DNA of 64,000 nt from Thalassobius sp002708925 (lineage in GTDB: Bacteria; Pseudomonadota; Alphaproteobacteria; Rhodobacterales; Rhodobacteraceae): assembly GCF_049803795.1 (NCBI RefSeq), contig NZ_JBNAGJ010000003.1:380624-444623 (forward strand). Reading direction: 5' to 3'. The notes beneath the pieces were generated by a model. The model did not search any database and had not been told where the DNA came from. It worked only from the letters and a program-made list of their open reading frames with translations. The translations under genes were made by a program, and so were the position numbers. Shown one piece after another: positions 52,539 through 60,678 of this stretch (position 1 is its first letter; each line of letters begins with the position of its first letter).

Positions 52539-53188
52539 CAGACGGTTTCCTTGGGCTTGCGGCGCGGGGCGGTACGGTTTCGGTTGGCCTTGCCCCACCA
52601 GGTGATTTCATGTTGCAAAAAGCGCGACAGCTGCGCCCTGGCGTCCCCGGCCTGCACGTCCAGAATCAGAAAGTCCGGGTCATCGGCGAACAGCCGTTCC
52701 AGATGGGCATAATGCGCGCAGATCCATTGCACACGCTGAGCCGGATCGTCGCCATAGCCCTGCGGCAGACCGGGGATATGGCCGGCGGGCAGGCGCTCGG
52801 TGCCCAGGTTGGACCAGCGCATGATGGAATTCGACAGCGCCTCGGGGGGGCGCCAGGTGGCGACAAAGCGCGTTTGCGGATGATGTGTGCGGATCGCGTC
52901 AATCAGCCCCCAGTCCATCTGCGGCCACAGCGAATGCCCCTCGCGCAGGGTGCTGATTTCCGAAAGCGCATCGAAATGATCCAGGGCCTCTAGCGGGTCG
53001 CCGGTGCTGAAATAGCTGCGATACATCAGTTCCCCGACAAAGGCATTGTGCAGGCTGCTGTCCGGTGTCTGCCGCTTGCGGATGCGGTAATCGGCCGTCC
53101 GCAGCCCCGACACCCGCAGCGCATGGGCCAGGGTGGTCGTGCCCGACTTGGGCAGCCCCAGATTGACGATGCGCAGCCGCTCGCTCAT
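52538..53188 (-). CDS. sulfotransferase-like protein, cassette gene 2
   Basis: A 216-residue protein with an intact PAPS-binding loop, LGLPKSGTTTLAHAL (residues 10-24), and a segment ATWRPPEALSNSIMRWSN that has the R-x(8)-S spacing of the 3'-phosphate site. It is short for a sulfotransferase (usually 250-300) but seems complete at both ends. ATG at 53188 overlaps the upstream glycosyltransferase stop by 4 bases, and its own stop shares a base with the next start. Acceptor unknown; a glycan made by the neighbours is the obvious candidate, as inference. Confidence 0.8.
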   Translation of the reverse strand: MSERLRIVNLGLPKSGTTTLAHALRVSGLRTADYRIRKRQTPDSSLHNAFVGELMYRSYFSTGDPLEALDHFDALSEISTLREGHSLWPQMDWGLIDAIRTHHPQTRFVATWRPPEALSNSIMRWSNLGTERLPAGHIPGLPQGYGDDPAQRVQWICAHYAHLERLFADDPDFLILDVQAGDARAQLSRFLQHEITWWGKANRNRTAPRRKPKETV

Positions 53189-54216
53189 ACCGGGATCCCC
53201 AGCCTGCTCAGCAGCTCTTGCTCTTCTTGCGGCAGGGCGGGGGCGTTTTGCAAGGCCGCCCGCATATGCGTGAACTCTTCGGTTTGCAGCAGTTGCGCGC
53301 AACGGTCCCGGTGCAGGCGGACGCAATCTGCGTGCAGAGCGGCAAGCTCGGGGTCGGATTTCAGCTCGGTCAGCGCGTCCTGCAAATCCGGCAGATAGCG
53401 CTGAATCGAAAGCTCCTCATATCCTGCGTCGTTGCGCTCGCGCCAATAGGTGTCATCAAAGGCGCGGTGTTCGCGGTTCACATCGCCCCGGTCGTTTTTC
53501 ACCAGATAGCTGTCCATAGACCGCAGGGCATAGTGGTTCAGAGTCGCGAAATCGCGCGCCCCGCGGGCGGGGAATTTGCGGATGCGGCGCGGGTTGGCGG
53601 CCACCAGAAAACGGTGCGGCACATCGCGGCCCGATCCGTCCGTCCAGCGCGGCCGTTTGCGCGGCGGCAGCTTCTCGCGGAAAAACGGGCGATGCGCCCC
53701 GAAATAACGCAAGGGAAAATCGGCCCGCATCAGGGTTTTCACCTCGATCGCCAGCTCACCGCACCAGATGTCCGGGTTATGGGTACGAGGAAATTGCGCG
53801 ATGACGGGGCGGTCCTGAAAGGTTTCGACGCCGCCATTGGCAAAGAACTGAAACGTGACCGAGATCGCCTGAGGATCGCCGCAGGCCCTGATCAGGGCCG
53901 GGATCGTGTGATCGCCCACATGGATGTTCAGAAATTCGTCCACATCGGCCACCCAGACCCAATCGGCATCGCGCACGACATCCTGTTTAGCGGCGTGGCG
54001 CAGGGCCTCCATCTGGTAATTGCGCCCCTGAGCGGGGTTCGGCAGATGCCGGACCATCCCGCGCCGGGCCAAAGCATCCAGCAACAGATCCGTCCCATCC
54101 GTGCAATCGTTGGAATAAAACAGGAAATCGGTGACACCGATCAGCCGGTTGAAGGCGATCCATTCCAACAGGAACGGCCCCTCGTCTTTCACACAAGTTA
54201 CGGCGGTTATCCGCAT
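53185..54216 (-). CDS. glycosyltransferase family 2-like protein (Glyco_tranf_2_4), cassette gene 1
   Basis: A 343-residue protein, the first gene of a four-gene minus-strand cassette. Seen: TCVKDEGPFLLEWIAFNRLIG (about 7-26), YSNDCTDGTDLLL, WVADVDEFLNIHVGD (about 86-100, DxD type), VTFQFFANGG, and LNHYALRSMDSYLVKNDRG. No signal peptide or membrane helix. It is divergent from the MoxR gene across a 209-base gap. Overlap with the next gene by 4 bases shows coupling. Confidence 0.82.
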   Translation of the reverse strand: MRITAVTCVKDEGPFLLEWIAFNRLIGVTDFLFYSNDCTDGTDLLLDALARRGMVRHLPNPAQGRNYQMEALRHAAKQDVVRDADWVWVADVDEFLNIHVGDHTIPALIRACGDPQAISVTFQFFANGGVETFQDRPVIAQFPRTHNPDIWCGELAIEVKTLMRADFPLRYFGAHRPFFREKLPPRKRPRWTDGSGRDVPHRFLVAANPRRIRKFPARGARDFATLNHYALRSMDSYLVKNDRGDVNREHRAFDDTYWRERNDAGYEELSIQRYLPDLQDALTELKSDPELAALHADCVRLHRDRCAQLLQTEEFTHMRAALQNAPALPQEEQELLSRLGIPV

Positions 54217-54378
54217 CGCTGCGCCCCCGTGATGTCTGATTTGATCACACTCATGACTGTACTGCCCATGGTCCGGCTGCGGGTTTGTCCCGTTTTACCC
54301 CGGAATTCGTTACCGAAATCATGACAGGTGTCCTGCGGGGCGTCAACATTCGCGGGGGATTTGCGCCTTTGGTGCCAC

Positions 54379-54407
54379 TTGACGGCTGCAATGCGGCCTG
54401 CATGGTA
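54379..54407 (+). promoter_or_regulatory. weak candidate promoter before the MoxR gene
   Basis: TTGACG (54379-54384), 17 bases, then ATGGTA (54402-54407). The -35 is a good match but the -10 is poor. It is the best candidate in the 209-base divergent gap 54217-54425, which otherwise shows nothing I can name; AGGGAGGA just before the ATG is the ribosome-binding site. Confidence 0.25.
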
Positions 54408-54425
54408 AAAAGAGGGAGGACAGGT

Positions 54426-55334
54426 ATGAGCGATATTTCTTCGATTGACGACGTGCAGACGGCGCTGGCAGGGCAGGATTACATATGCGGGCGGGCGCTG
54501 GCCACGGTGGCCTTTCTGTCGCTGAAACTGGGCCGTCCGCTGTTTCTGGAGGGCGAGGCCGGCACCGGCAAAACCGAGATCGCCAAGGCCATCGCCGCCG
54601 CCCTGGGCCGCCGCCTGATCCGCCTGCAATGCTACGAAGGGCTGGATGCGGCCAGCGCCGTCTACGAATGGAACTTCGCCGCGCAGATGATCGCCATCCG
54701 CACCGCCGAGGCCGCAGGCTCCGCCAATTGCGACGCCCTGCAAACCGAGCTTTTCACCCAAGACTACCTGATCGAGCGCCCCCTGCTGCAAGCCATGCGC
54801 CCGCAACCCGGCGGTGCTCCCGTCCTGCTCATCGACGAGCTGGACCGCACCGATGAACCCTTCGAGGCCTTCCTGCTCGAAGCCCTCTCCGACTTTCAGG
54901 TCACCATCCCCGAGCTGGGCACCATCCACGCGCCCGAACCGCCCATCGTCATCCTCACCTCCAACCGCACGCGCGAGGTTCACGACGCGCTCAAACGCCG
55001 CTGCCTCTATCACTGGGTCGATTACCCCGATTTCGACCGCGAACTGGAAATCCTCCAGGCCCGCGCGCCCCAGGCCGCTGCATCCCTCTCGCGCGAGGTC
55101 GTCGCCTTCATCCAACGCCTGCGCACCGAGGATCTCTTTAAAAAACCCGGCGTCGCCGAAACCATCGACTGGGCCAAATGCCTGCTCGCCCTCGACGTGC
55201 TCTCCCTCTCGCCCGAGGTCATCTCCGACACGATCGGCGCCATCCTCAAATACCAGGACGACATCCAGCGCCTCCAGGGCTCCGAGGCCAAACGCCTGCT
55301 GGACGACTCCCGCGCCGCCCTCGCCCCGGCCTGA
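54426..55334 (+). CDS. MoxR/CoxD-type AAA+ ATPase
   Basis: A 302-residue MoxR-family AAA+ ATPase. Seen: Walker A EGEAGTGKTEIAKAI (42-56), RLQCYEGLDAASAVYEWNF, Walker B VLLIDELDRTDEPFE, sensor ILTSNRTREVHDALKRRC with the arginine finger, and a C-terminal lid. With the VWA protein that follows it matches CoxD-CoxE, the pair needed to insert sulfur/copper into the active site of CO dehydrogenase in form I systems. ATG 54426 has AGGGAGGA upstream. Assigning it to maturation of the coxSLM product, 6 kb away, is inference. Confidence 0.85.
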   Translation: MSDISSIDDVQTALAGQDYICGRALATVAFLSLKLGRPLFLEGEAGTGKTEIAKAIAAALGRRLIRLQCYEGLDAASAVYEWNFAAQMIAIRTAEAAGSANCDALQTELFTQDYLIERPLLQAMRPQPGGAPVLLIDELDRTDEPFEAFLLEALSDFQVTIPELGTIHAPEPPIVILTSNRTREVHDALKRRCLYHWVDYPDFDRELEILQARAPQAAASLSREVVAFIQRLRTEDLFKKPGVAETIDWAKCLLALDVLSLSPEVISDTIGAILKYQDDIQRLQGSEAKRLLDDSRAALAPA

Positions 55335-55337
55335 TGT

Positions 55338-55390
55338 TTCATCTTGCCGCAAATACTCTCGGGGGGTGTGGGGGGCAGACTGCCCCCCAC
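55338..55390 (+). repeat. 22-base intergenic repeat, copy 6, with an 11-bp perfect hairpin
   Basis: Core variant TTCATCTTGC-cgca-AATACTCT, followed by GTGGGGGGCAG-a-CTGCCCCCCAC (55368-55390), a perfect 11-bp inverted repeat with a one-base centre. It fills most of the 108-base MoxR-CoxE gap. The GC-rich stem is the strongest arm of any copy here. Confidence 0.6.
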
Positions 55391-55442
55391 CTGGGCTGCG
55401 GGTGTGGGGAGCTATCTGCCCCCCACCGCAACAGGTGACGCC

Positions 55443-56702
55443 ATGGCCCAGCTCCCCGATCTCGACCTGCCGGAAAACCCCAGGCTGACCCATAACATCA
55501 CCCACTTTGCCCGCGCCCTGCGCCGGGCGGGGTTGCCGGTTGGGCCGGGGCGGGTGATGGATGCGATCCGGGCGGTGCAGGCGGCGGGCTTTACCGATAA
55601 ACGCGATTTTTACTGGACATTGCACGCCTGTTTCGTGAACCGCCCCGAGCATCGCGCGGTCTTCTCGCAGATATTCCGGCTCTATTGGCGCGATCCGCGC
55701 TACCTGGAGCATATGATGGCGATGATGCTGCCGGCCATTCGCGGCGTACAAGAGGAAAAGCCCGCCCAATCGGCCGAAAAACGCGCAGCCCAGGCCCTGC
55801 TGGACGGGCAATTGCCGGACCTCCCGCAGCCCGAATCCGATGAGCAGGACACAAAGATCGAGGTGGACGCCTCGCAAACCATGTCGTCCGAGGAACGCCT
55901 GAAAACCCTCGATTTCGAACAGATGAGCGCCGAGGAAACCGCCCAGGCCCGCCGGATGCTGGCGCGGCTGAAACTGCCGGTCAAGCCGCTGAAATCGCGC
56001 CGCACCCAGACCAGCCTGCGCGGCCACCGGGTGGATTGGCGCGGCACGATGCGCGCCTCTTTGCGGCGGGGGGGCGAGACCTGCGATCTGGTGCTCAAAT
56101 CCCACAAAACCCGCTATCCGAACCTTGTGGTGCTGTGCGATATTTCCGGCTCCATGAGCCAATACAGCCGGATGGTGCTGCATTTTCTGCACGCGGTGGC
56201 AAATGAAAAAGGTGCCGGATGGGCGCAGGTTCATGCCTTCACCTTCGGCACGCGGCTGACCAATATCACCCGGCATCTGGCCACGCGCGACGTGGATCAG
56301 GCCCTGAAATCAGCGGGGGCCGAGGCTCAGGATTGGGAAGGAGGAACCAGAATAGGTGAATGTTTACATGCGTTTAACCGCGACTGGTCGCGCCGGGTGA
56401 TGGGGCAGGGGGCGGTTGTTTTGCTGATCACCGACGGGCTGGACCGGGGCGATGTAGCCGCGCTGGAAAAAGAGACAGAGCGCCTGCACCTGTCCGCGCG
56501 CCGCCTGATCTGGCTCAATCCGCTGCTGCGCTGGGATGGGTTCGCGCCCAAAGCCTCGGGGATCAAGGCGATGCTGCCGCATGTGGATGCCTTCCGCGCC
56601 GGGCACTCGATTGCCACGCTGGAGCAACTGGCCGCCGCGATCTCGCGCCCTGGCGATGGCGGTGAAAAAGACCGGCTGATGGCCCTGTTGCGCGCGGGCT
56701 GA
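55443..56702 (+). CDS. CoxE-type VWA domain protein
   Basis: A 419-residue protein of the CoxE/VWA-containing family. It has a helical N-terminal part (1-190) and a VWA-like C-terminal part with the MIDAS motif DISGSMS (about 233-239), RMVLHFLHAVANEKGAGW, and TFGTRLTNITRHL. A charged region with EEKPAQSAEKRAAQ (about 100-125) precedes it. CoxE partners MoxR-type CoxD in inserting cofactors into Mo-hydroxylases. ATG 55443 is chosen because it gives the family N-terminus; an upstream in-frame start lies in the repeat-rich gap. An FNR-type promoter begins 6 bases after its stop. Confidence 0.85.
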   Translation: MAQLPDLDLPENPRLTHNITHFARALRRAGLPVGPGRVMDAIRAVQAAGFTDKRDFYWTLHACFVNRPEHRAVFSQIFRLYWRDPRYLEHMMAMMLPAIRGVQEEKPAQSAEKRAAQALLDGQLPDLPQPESDEQDTKIEVDASQTMSSEERLKTLDFEQMSAEETAQARRMLARLKLPVKPLKSRRTQTSLRGHRVDWRGTMRASLRRGGETCDLVLKSHKTRYPNLVVLCDISGSMSQYSRMVLHFLHAVANEKGAGWAQVHAFTFGTRLTNITRHLATRDVDQALKSAGAEAQDWEGGTRIGECLHAFNRDWSRRVMGQGAVVLLITDGLDRGDVAALEKETERLHLSARRLIWLNPLLRWDGFAPKASGIKAMLPHVDAFRAGHSIATLEQLAAAISRPGDGGEKDRLMALLRAG

Positions 56703-56708
56703 GCCGGT

Positions 56709-56751
56709 TTGATCTAAATCATTCTGCAAATGGAATGTGAGTACATATAAT
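56709..56751 (+). promoter_or_regulatory. FNR-type (FnrL-like) class II promoter before the YeeE/YedE pair
   Basis: TTGATCTAAATCAT (56709-56722) matches the FNR/FnrL consensus TTGATN4ATCAA in 9 of 10 fixed positions. A perfect TATAAT lies at 56746-56751. Transcription would start near 56758, putting the centre of the box at about -42, the class II activator position. There is no good -35 (TCTGCA), as expected of an activator-dependent promoter. Start codon is at 56785, preceded by GAGGGGAAG. Confidence 0.75.
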
Positions 56752-56784
56752 GATTTCCTGATGTGAAAAATCGAGGGGAAGAAA

Positions 56785-57336
56785 ATGGTACTCAATTGGA
56801 AAACGGGGGGGCTCTTGCTGGGGTTCGTCTTCTTTCTGGCGGTGCTGCTGGTCAAACCGATCGGGGTGAGCACGCAATTCGTGATTTTGGATGGAATCAT
56901 CGGCGATGCGGTGAATACGCAATTGGTGACCCAAACCGAGGACGGCTACACCTCGACCAATGCCTATCTGGCGAAATCGAACGGGAAATACGCCAAATCG
57001 GTGTCTAACCCGTTGAACTATAGCTTTGTTTTCGTGCTGGCGATGATGGCGGGGGCCTTTCTGTCCACGCTGCTGAAGGGCGGGCTGAGCCGCGAAGAGC
57101 GCACCATGCCCGGCATCTGGCGCGCCAATTTCGGAGACAGCGCGGTCAAGCGTTTCGCCGTGGCCTTTGTCGGTGGGTTTATCGTGCTCTATGGCGCGCG
57201 CTTGGCGGGGGGCTGTACCTCGGGGCATATGATGAGCGGGATGATGCAGACTTCGCTGTCGGGCTATATTTTCGCCGCCGGAGCCTTTGCCGCCGCGATC
57301 CCTGTGTCGCTGATGATGTATAAGAAAGGGGCCTGA
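56785..57336 (+). CDS. YeeE/YedE family sulfur transporter, N-terminal half
   Basis: A 183-residue membrane protein of the YeeE/YedE (sulfur transport) family, in which two half-proteins carry conserved cysteines. Seen: N-terminal helix LLLGFVFFLAVLLVK, an exported polar loop (about 40-75), then YSFVFVLAMMAGAFLS and the signature YGARLAGGCTSGHMMSG with C144. It is the first gene behind the FNR-type promoter and 3 bases from its partner. The family includes TsuA (thiosulfate uptake); substrate here is not proven. Confidence 0.85.
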   Translation: MVLNWKTGGLLLGFVFFLAVLLVKPIGVSTQFVILDGIIGDAVNTQLVTQTEDGYTSTNAYLAKSNGKYAKSVSNPLNYSFVFVLAMMAGAFLSTLLKGGLSREERTMPGIWRANFGDSAVKRFAVAFVGGFIVLYGARLAGGCTSGHMMSGMMQTSLSGYIFAAGAFAAAIPVSLMMYKKGA

Positions 57337-57339
57337 GCC

Positions 57340-57927
57340 ATGACCATTCTGCTTGCAATCGTGATCGGAGCCCTGTTCGGCTTCACTCTGGACCGGATCG
57401 GCGCCACCAATCCGGGTTATATCGGCAAGATGCTGAACCTGACCAACCTGCATCTGATGAAAACCATTCTGCTGGCAATCGGCACCGGGTCTATCCTGAT
57501 GTTCGGCGGGCAGATGCTGGGGCTGGTGGATGTGGGGCATATGTCCGTGAAATCCGCCTATATCGGCGTGTTTATCGGCGGTCTGCTGCTGGGCACCGGC
57601 TGGGCGATGTCGGGGTTCTGCCCCGGTACAGGGGTCTGCGCGGCGGCCACCGGGCGCAAGGACGGGCTGGCCTTTATCGCGGGCGGCCTGCTGGGCGCGG
57701 CGGCCTATATGGTGACTTATCCGGCGTGGAAATCCAGCGGCCTGCTGGACGCAATCGCCGGGGGTAAGGTGACGCTGGGCACCGTTCCGGGGGCCAAATA
57801 CGAAGGCCTGACAGCCCTGCCGGGTGACATTCTGGGCATCGTTCTGGGGCTGGCCTTTATCGTCATCGCCTTTGTGCTGCCCGACAGCCTGAATGGCAAA
57901 ACAGCCGAGCCCGTCCCGGCGCAATAG
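57340..57927 (+). CDS. YeeE/YedE family sulfur transporter, C-terminal half
   Basis: A 195-residue membrane protein forming the second half of a split YeeE/YedE transporter. Seen: DRIGATNPGYIGKMLNLTN and the Cys signature MSGFCPGTGVCAAATGRKDG (C94, C100), then ILGIVLGLAFIVIAFVLPDS. Full-length TsuA has both halves in one chain; here they are separate genes 3 bases apart. The likely job is uptake of thiosulfate or a related sulfur compound, as family knowledge. Closed by an intrinsic terminator. Confidence 0.85.
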   Translation: MTILLAIVIGALFGFTLDRIGATNPGYIGKMLNLTNLHLMKTILLAIGTGSILMFGGQMLGLVDVGHMSVKSAYIGVFIGGLLLGTGWAMSGFCPGTGVCAAATGRKDGLAFIAGGLLGAAAYMVTYPAWKSSGLLDAIAGGKVTLGTVPGAKYEGLTALPGDILGIVLGLAFIVIAFVLPDSLNGKTAEPVPAQ

Positions 57928-57954
57928 CCCGTTTGCCAGATTGGCTATGCGATG

Positions 57955-57980
57955 CGGCTGCCCTTTGGGGCGGCCGTTTT
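57955..57980 (+). terminator. rho-independent terminator after the YeeE/YedE pair
   Basis: CGGCTGCCC, loop TTTG, GGGCGGCCG (57955-57976; one T-G pair), followed by TTTT and a second T-rich stretch (GATCTTTTCC). It isolates the FNR-driven pair from xdhC. Confidence 0.78.
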
Positions 57981-58036
57981 GCGATCTTTTCCTCTAAGAC
58001 TTTCGTCGTAGGTTGCGGGGGGCAGACAGAGCACTA

Positions 58037-58063
58037 CCCTGTGTTAGAGTGATCGTCACAGGG
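58037..58063 (+). promoter_or_regulatory. hairpin that can cover the xdhC ribosome-binding site
   Basis: CCCTGTG (58037-58043) and CACAGGG (58057-58063) form a 7-bp inverted repeat separated by 13 bases. The right arm overlaps the AGGGAGG ribosome-binding site that lies before ATG 58077, so folding could limit translation. No ligand or regulator is known. Confidence 0.4.
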
Positions 58064-58076
58064 AGGCTCATCACGT

Positions 58077-59042
58077 ATGGATCGGTTTGACAACATCCCC
58101 GAGGTTGCTCTGCGATGGTATCGCGGTGGCAAGGGGGCTGTTCTGGCCACGGTGGTGGAAACCTGGGGCAGCGCGCCGCGCCGGGTGGGCAGTCAGCTGG
58201 CCGTGTCGGGCGCGGGCGAGATCCAGGGCTCGGTATCTGGCGGATGCGTCGAAGGCGCGGTGGTCGTCGAAGCGCTGGAGGCATTGGAGGACGGCCAGCC
58301 CCGCCTGTTGGAATTCGGGATCAGCGATGGGGATGCCTTTGCTGTCGGGCTGGCCTGCGGCGGGACAATCCGCGTGCTGGTCGAACCCGTGGGCGCGGTG
58401 TTGCCTGCCGATTTGCTGGAACAATTGGTGGCGGCCCGCACCGCCCGCCGCGCGGTGGCCGTCGTGGCCGATCTGGTTGAGGGCGACCGCTGGCTGACGC
58501 AGCATGGCCATGCGGATCGGTTTCGGCTGGACCGCTCGGGCTTTGAAGAGGACGGGCGCTTTTTCGTCACCATTCACAACCCGCCTTTGCGGATGATCAT
58601 CGTGGGCGCCGTGCATATCGCTCAGGCGCTGGTGCCGATGGCGCGGCTGGCGGGCTATGATCCGGTGCTGGTGGACCCGCGCGAGGCATTTGGCTCGGAC
58701 GCACGTTTCCCCGGAGAGCGAATCCTGAACGACTGGCCCGATGACGCGATCAAGACGCTGGGTCTGGACCCGCGTACCGCGCTTGTGCTGCTCTCGCATG
58801 ATCCGAAAATCGACGATCCCGCGCTGGAACAGGCGCTGACGGCGGATGTGTTCTATATCGGGGCTCTGGGCTCGAAACGGACCCATGCCAAACGCGTGGA
58901 CCGCCTGACAGAGGCAGGGTTTCCCCCCGATCAGATTGCCCGCATTCACGGCCCTGTGGGTCTGGATATCGGTGCGGCCAGCCCGGCTGAAATCGCCGTC
59001 TCCATCCTGGCCGAATGCACTCGGGTGCTGAGGCAGGGATGA
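58077..59042 (+). CDS. xdhC: XdhC family Mo-hydroxylase maturation protein
   Basis: XdhC/CoxI-family proteins protect and sulfurate the molybdenum cofactor before insertion into xanthine dehydrogenase-type enzymes. The 321-residue protein has the N-terminal motif GSAPRRVGSQLAVSG and VSGGCVEGAVV (conserved Cys), and a C-terminal Rossmann-like part with VGAVHIAQALVPMARLAGY, GALGSKRTH and HGPVGLDIGAASPAEIAVSI. It starts 100 bases after the terminator and overlaps the next gene by 4 bases. Its likely client is the coxSLM product downstream. Confidence 0.92.
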   Translation: MDRFDNIPEVALRWYRGGKGAVLATVVETWGSAPRRVGSQLAVSGAGEIQGSVSGGCVEGAVVVEALEALEDGQPRLLEFGISDGDAFAVGLACGGTIRVLVEPVGAVLPADLLEQLVAARTARRAVAVVADLVEGDRWLTQHGHADRFRLDRSGFEEDGRFFVTIHNPPLRMIIVGAVHIAQALVPMARLAGYDPVLVDPREAFGSDARFPGERILNDWPDDAIKTLGLDPRTALVLLSHDPKIDDPALEQALTADVFYIGALGSKRTHAKRVDRLTEAGFPPDQIARIHGPVGLDIGAASPAEIAVSILAECTRVLRQG

Positions 59043-60082
59043 AGTTCGGTCCCGTTCCTCCGGCCCGGATCGCGGGCGCCATTCTGGCCCACTCGCTGAC
59101 GGTGAACGGGCAGAAGCTGCGCAAGGGGATCAGACTGACCGAGCAGCACGCCCGCCTGCTAAGCGATGCCGGGCTGAAGCAGGTGATCGTCGCGCAGCTG
59201 GACCCCGAGGACCTGCACGAAGACGCCGCCGCGCAGCAACTGGCTGCCGCGCTGGCCCCCGATCTTCGGGGCCTGCGCCTGACCGCGCCTTTCACCGGGC
59301 GGGTGAACATCCTGGCCCGCGGGCCGGGGCTGGCCCTGCTGGACGAGGCCCGCCTGATCGCCGCCAACGAGGTTCACCCGATGATCACCGTCGCCACGGT
59401 GCCGCCCCATCAGCAGATGGCCGCGCGCGGGATGGTGGCCACGGTCAAGATCATCTCTTACGGTGTCCCGCGCGCCGATCTGGAGCGCGCCTGTCACCTG
59501 GCGCACGGGGCGATCCGCTTTGCGCCGCCGCAATTGCGCACGGCCTCTTTGCTGATCACGCAAATCCCCGGTGGGGCGGGCGAAAAAGGCCTGCCCGCGA
59601 TCGAGGCCCGCCTGAACGCGCTGAACATCGCCCTGACCGAGGTGATCACCGTTCCGCATCAAGAGCAGCCGCTGAGCGCCGCTCTGGCCGGGGTCTCCAG
59701 CGATCTGACGCTGATCCTGACCGGCTCGGCCACCTCAGATCCGCTGGATGTGGCCCCTCAGGCGGTGCGGCTGGCCGGCGGGCGGGTCGAGCGGTTCGGT
59801 ATGCCCGTGGACCCCGGCAACCTGCTGTTTCTGGCCGACATCTCCGGGCGTCCCGTGATCGGCCTGCCCGGCTGTGCCCGCTCGCCCGCGCTGAATGGGG
59901 CCGATTGGGTGCTGGGCCGTGTGGCCTGCGCCCTGCCTGTCACGGGGCGGGATATCGCGCGTATGGGCGTGGGCGGGCTGCTAAAGGAAATCCCGACCCG
60001 GCCCATGCCGCGTCAGGGGCACAAACCAGCGCCCGCGCAAGCGCCTGATCGGAAAGATACATCTATTGAAGTCCCCGGATAA
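59039..60082 (+). CDS. molybdopterin-binding protein (MoaB/MoeA-like domain)
   Basis: A 347-residue protein. An N-terminal half (1-150, with GAILAHSLTVNGQKLRKG and NEVHPMITVATVPPHQ) precedes a molybdopterin-binding fold similar to that in MoeA/MogA, with LILTGSATSDPLDVAPQAV and RVERFGMPVDPGNLLFLADI and GLPGCARSP (the usual PGNP-like end). In other Mo-hydroxylase clusters such a domain is found alone or fused to a MobA-like nucleotidyltransferase; no MobA motif is present here. It overlaps xdhC by 4 bases, so a step in Mo-cofactor handling is likely. Confidence 0.82.
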   Translation: MKFGPVPPARIAGAILAHSLTVNGQKLRKGIRLTEQHARLLSDAGLKQVIVAQLDPEDLHEDAAAQQLAAALAPDLRGLRLTAPFTGRVNILARGPGLALLDEARLIAANEVHPMITVATVPPHQQMAARGMVATVKIISYGVPRADLERACHLAHGAIRFAPPQLRTASLLITQIPGGAGEKGLPAIEARLNALNIALTEVITVPHQEQPLSAALAGVSSDLTLILTGSATSDPLDVAPQAVRLAGGRVERFGMPVDPGNLLFLADISGRPVIGLPGCARSPALNGADWVLGRVACALPVTGRDIARMGVGGLLKEIPTRPMPRQGHKPAPAQAPDRKDTSIEVPG

Positions 60083-60141
60083 TGGCCCGCGCGGCCCGTC
60101 CGGTATGAATTTGTACACTGATGTCGCAGGGAGGAAATGAG

Positions 60142-60624
60142 ATGCGGATAGGTATGACAGTAAACGGAATATTTCATAGTTCTGATGTTGAGAGTCGGAC
60201 GTTATTGGTTGATTTTTTGCGTTTTGGTTTGGGTTTGAGTGGGACGCATGTTGGGTGTGACACGTCGCAATGTGGGGCCTGTGTTGTGCATGTTGACGGT
60301 GTTGCGATCAAAAGCTGCACGATGCTTGCGGTTGAGGCGGATGGGTCAGAAGTTTCGACGATTGAGGGCCAGGCGTCTGCGGACGGAACGCTGAGCGTTT
60401 TGCAGCAGGCGTTTCAGGATCATCACGGTTTGCAATGCGGGTTCTGCACGCCTGGGATGGTGATGTCTGCGGCGGCGTTGCTGAAGGACAACCCCAAGCC
60501 CACTGAGGCCGAGATCCGGCATCATCTGGAGGGCAACATCTGCCGCTGCACGGGCTATCACAACATCGTCAAGGCGATCATGGCGGCGTCCGGTCAGGAC
60601 GTGGGTGCCGTGGCGGCAGAATGA
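60142..60624 (+). CDS. coxS: CO dehydrogenase-type small Fe-S subunit (form II)
   Basis: A 160-residue 2x[2Fe-2S] subunit: plant-type cluster C39, C44, C47, C59 (GCDTSQCGAC) and the second cluster C99, C102, C134, C136 (CGFCTPGM and CRCTGYH). It passes electrons from the Mo site to FAD. ATG 60142 with GGGAGG 7 bases upstream is chosen; ATG 60121 in frame is less likely as it lacks a site. Codons at the start are unusual: the first five Leu codons are all TTA/TTG and about 60% of the first 45 codons end in A or T, unlike the CTG-rich neighbours, while the later part is normal. Confidence 0.93.
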   Translation: MRIGMTVNGIFHSSDVESRTLLVDFLRFGLGLSGTHVGCDTSQCGACVVHVDGVAIKSCTMLAVEADGSEVSTIEGQASADGTLSVLQQAFQDHHGLQCGFCTPGMVMSAAALLKDNPKPTEAEIRHHLEGNICRCTGYHNIVKAIMAASGQDVGAVAAE

Positions 60625-60678
60625 AGAGCGCAGCATAAATCACTGATTACAGGACGATTTTCTCAGGGAGGAGAGATC

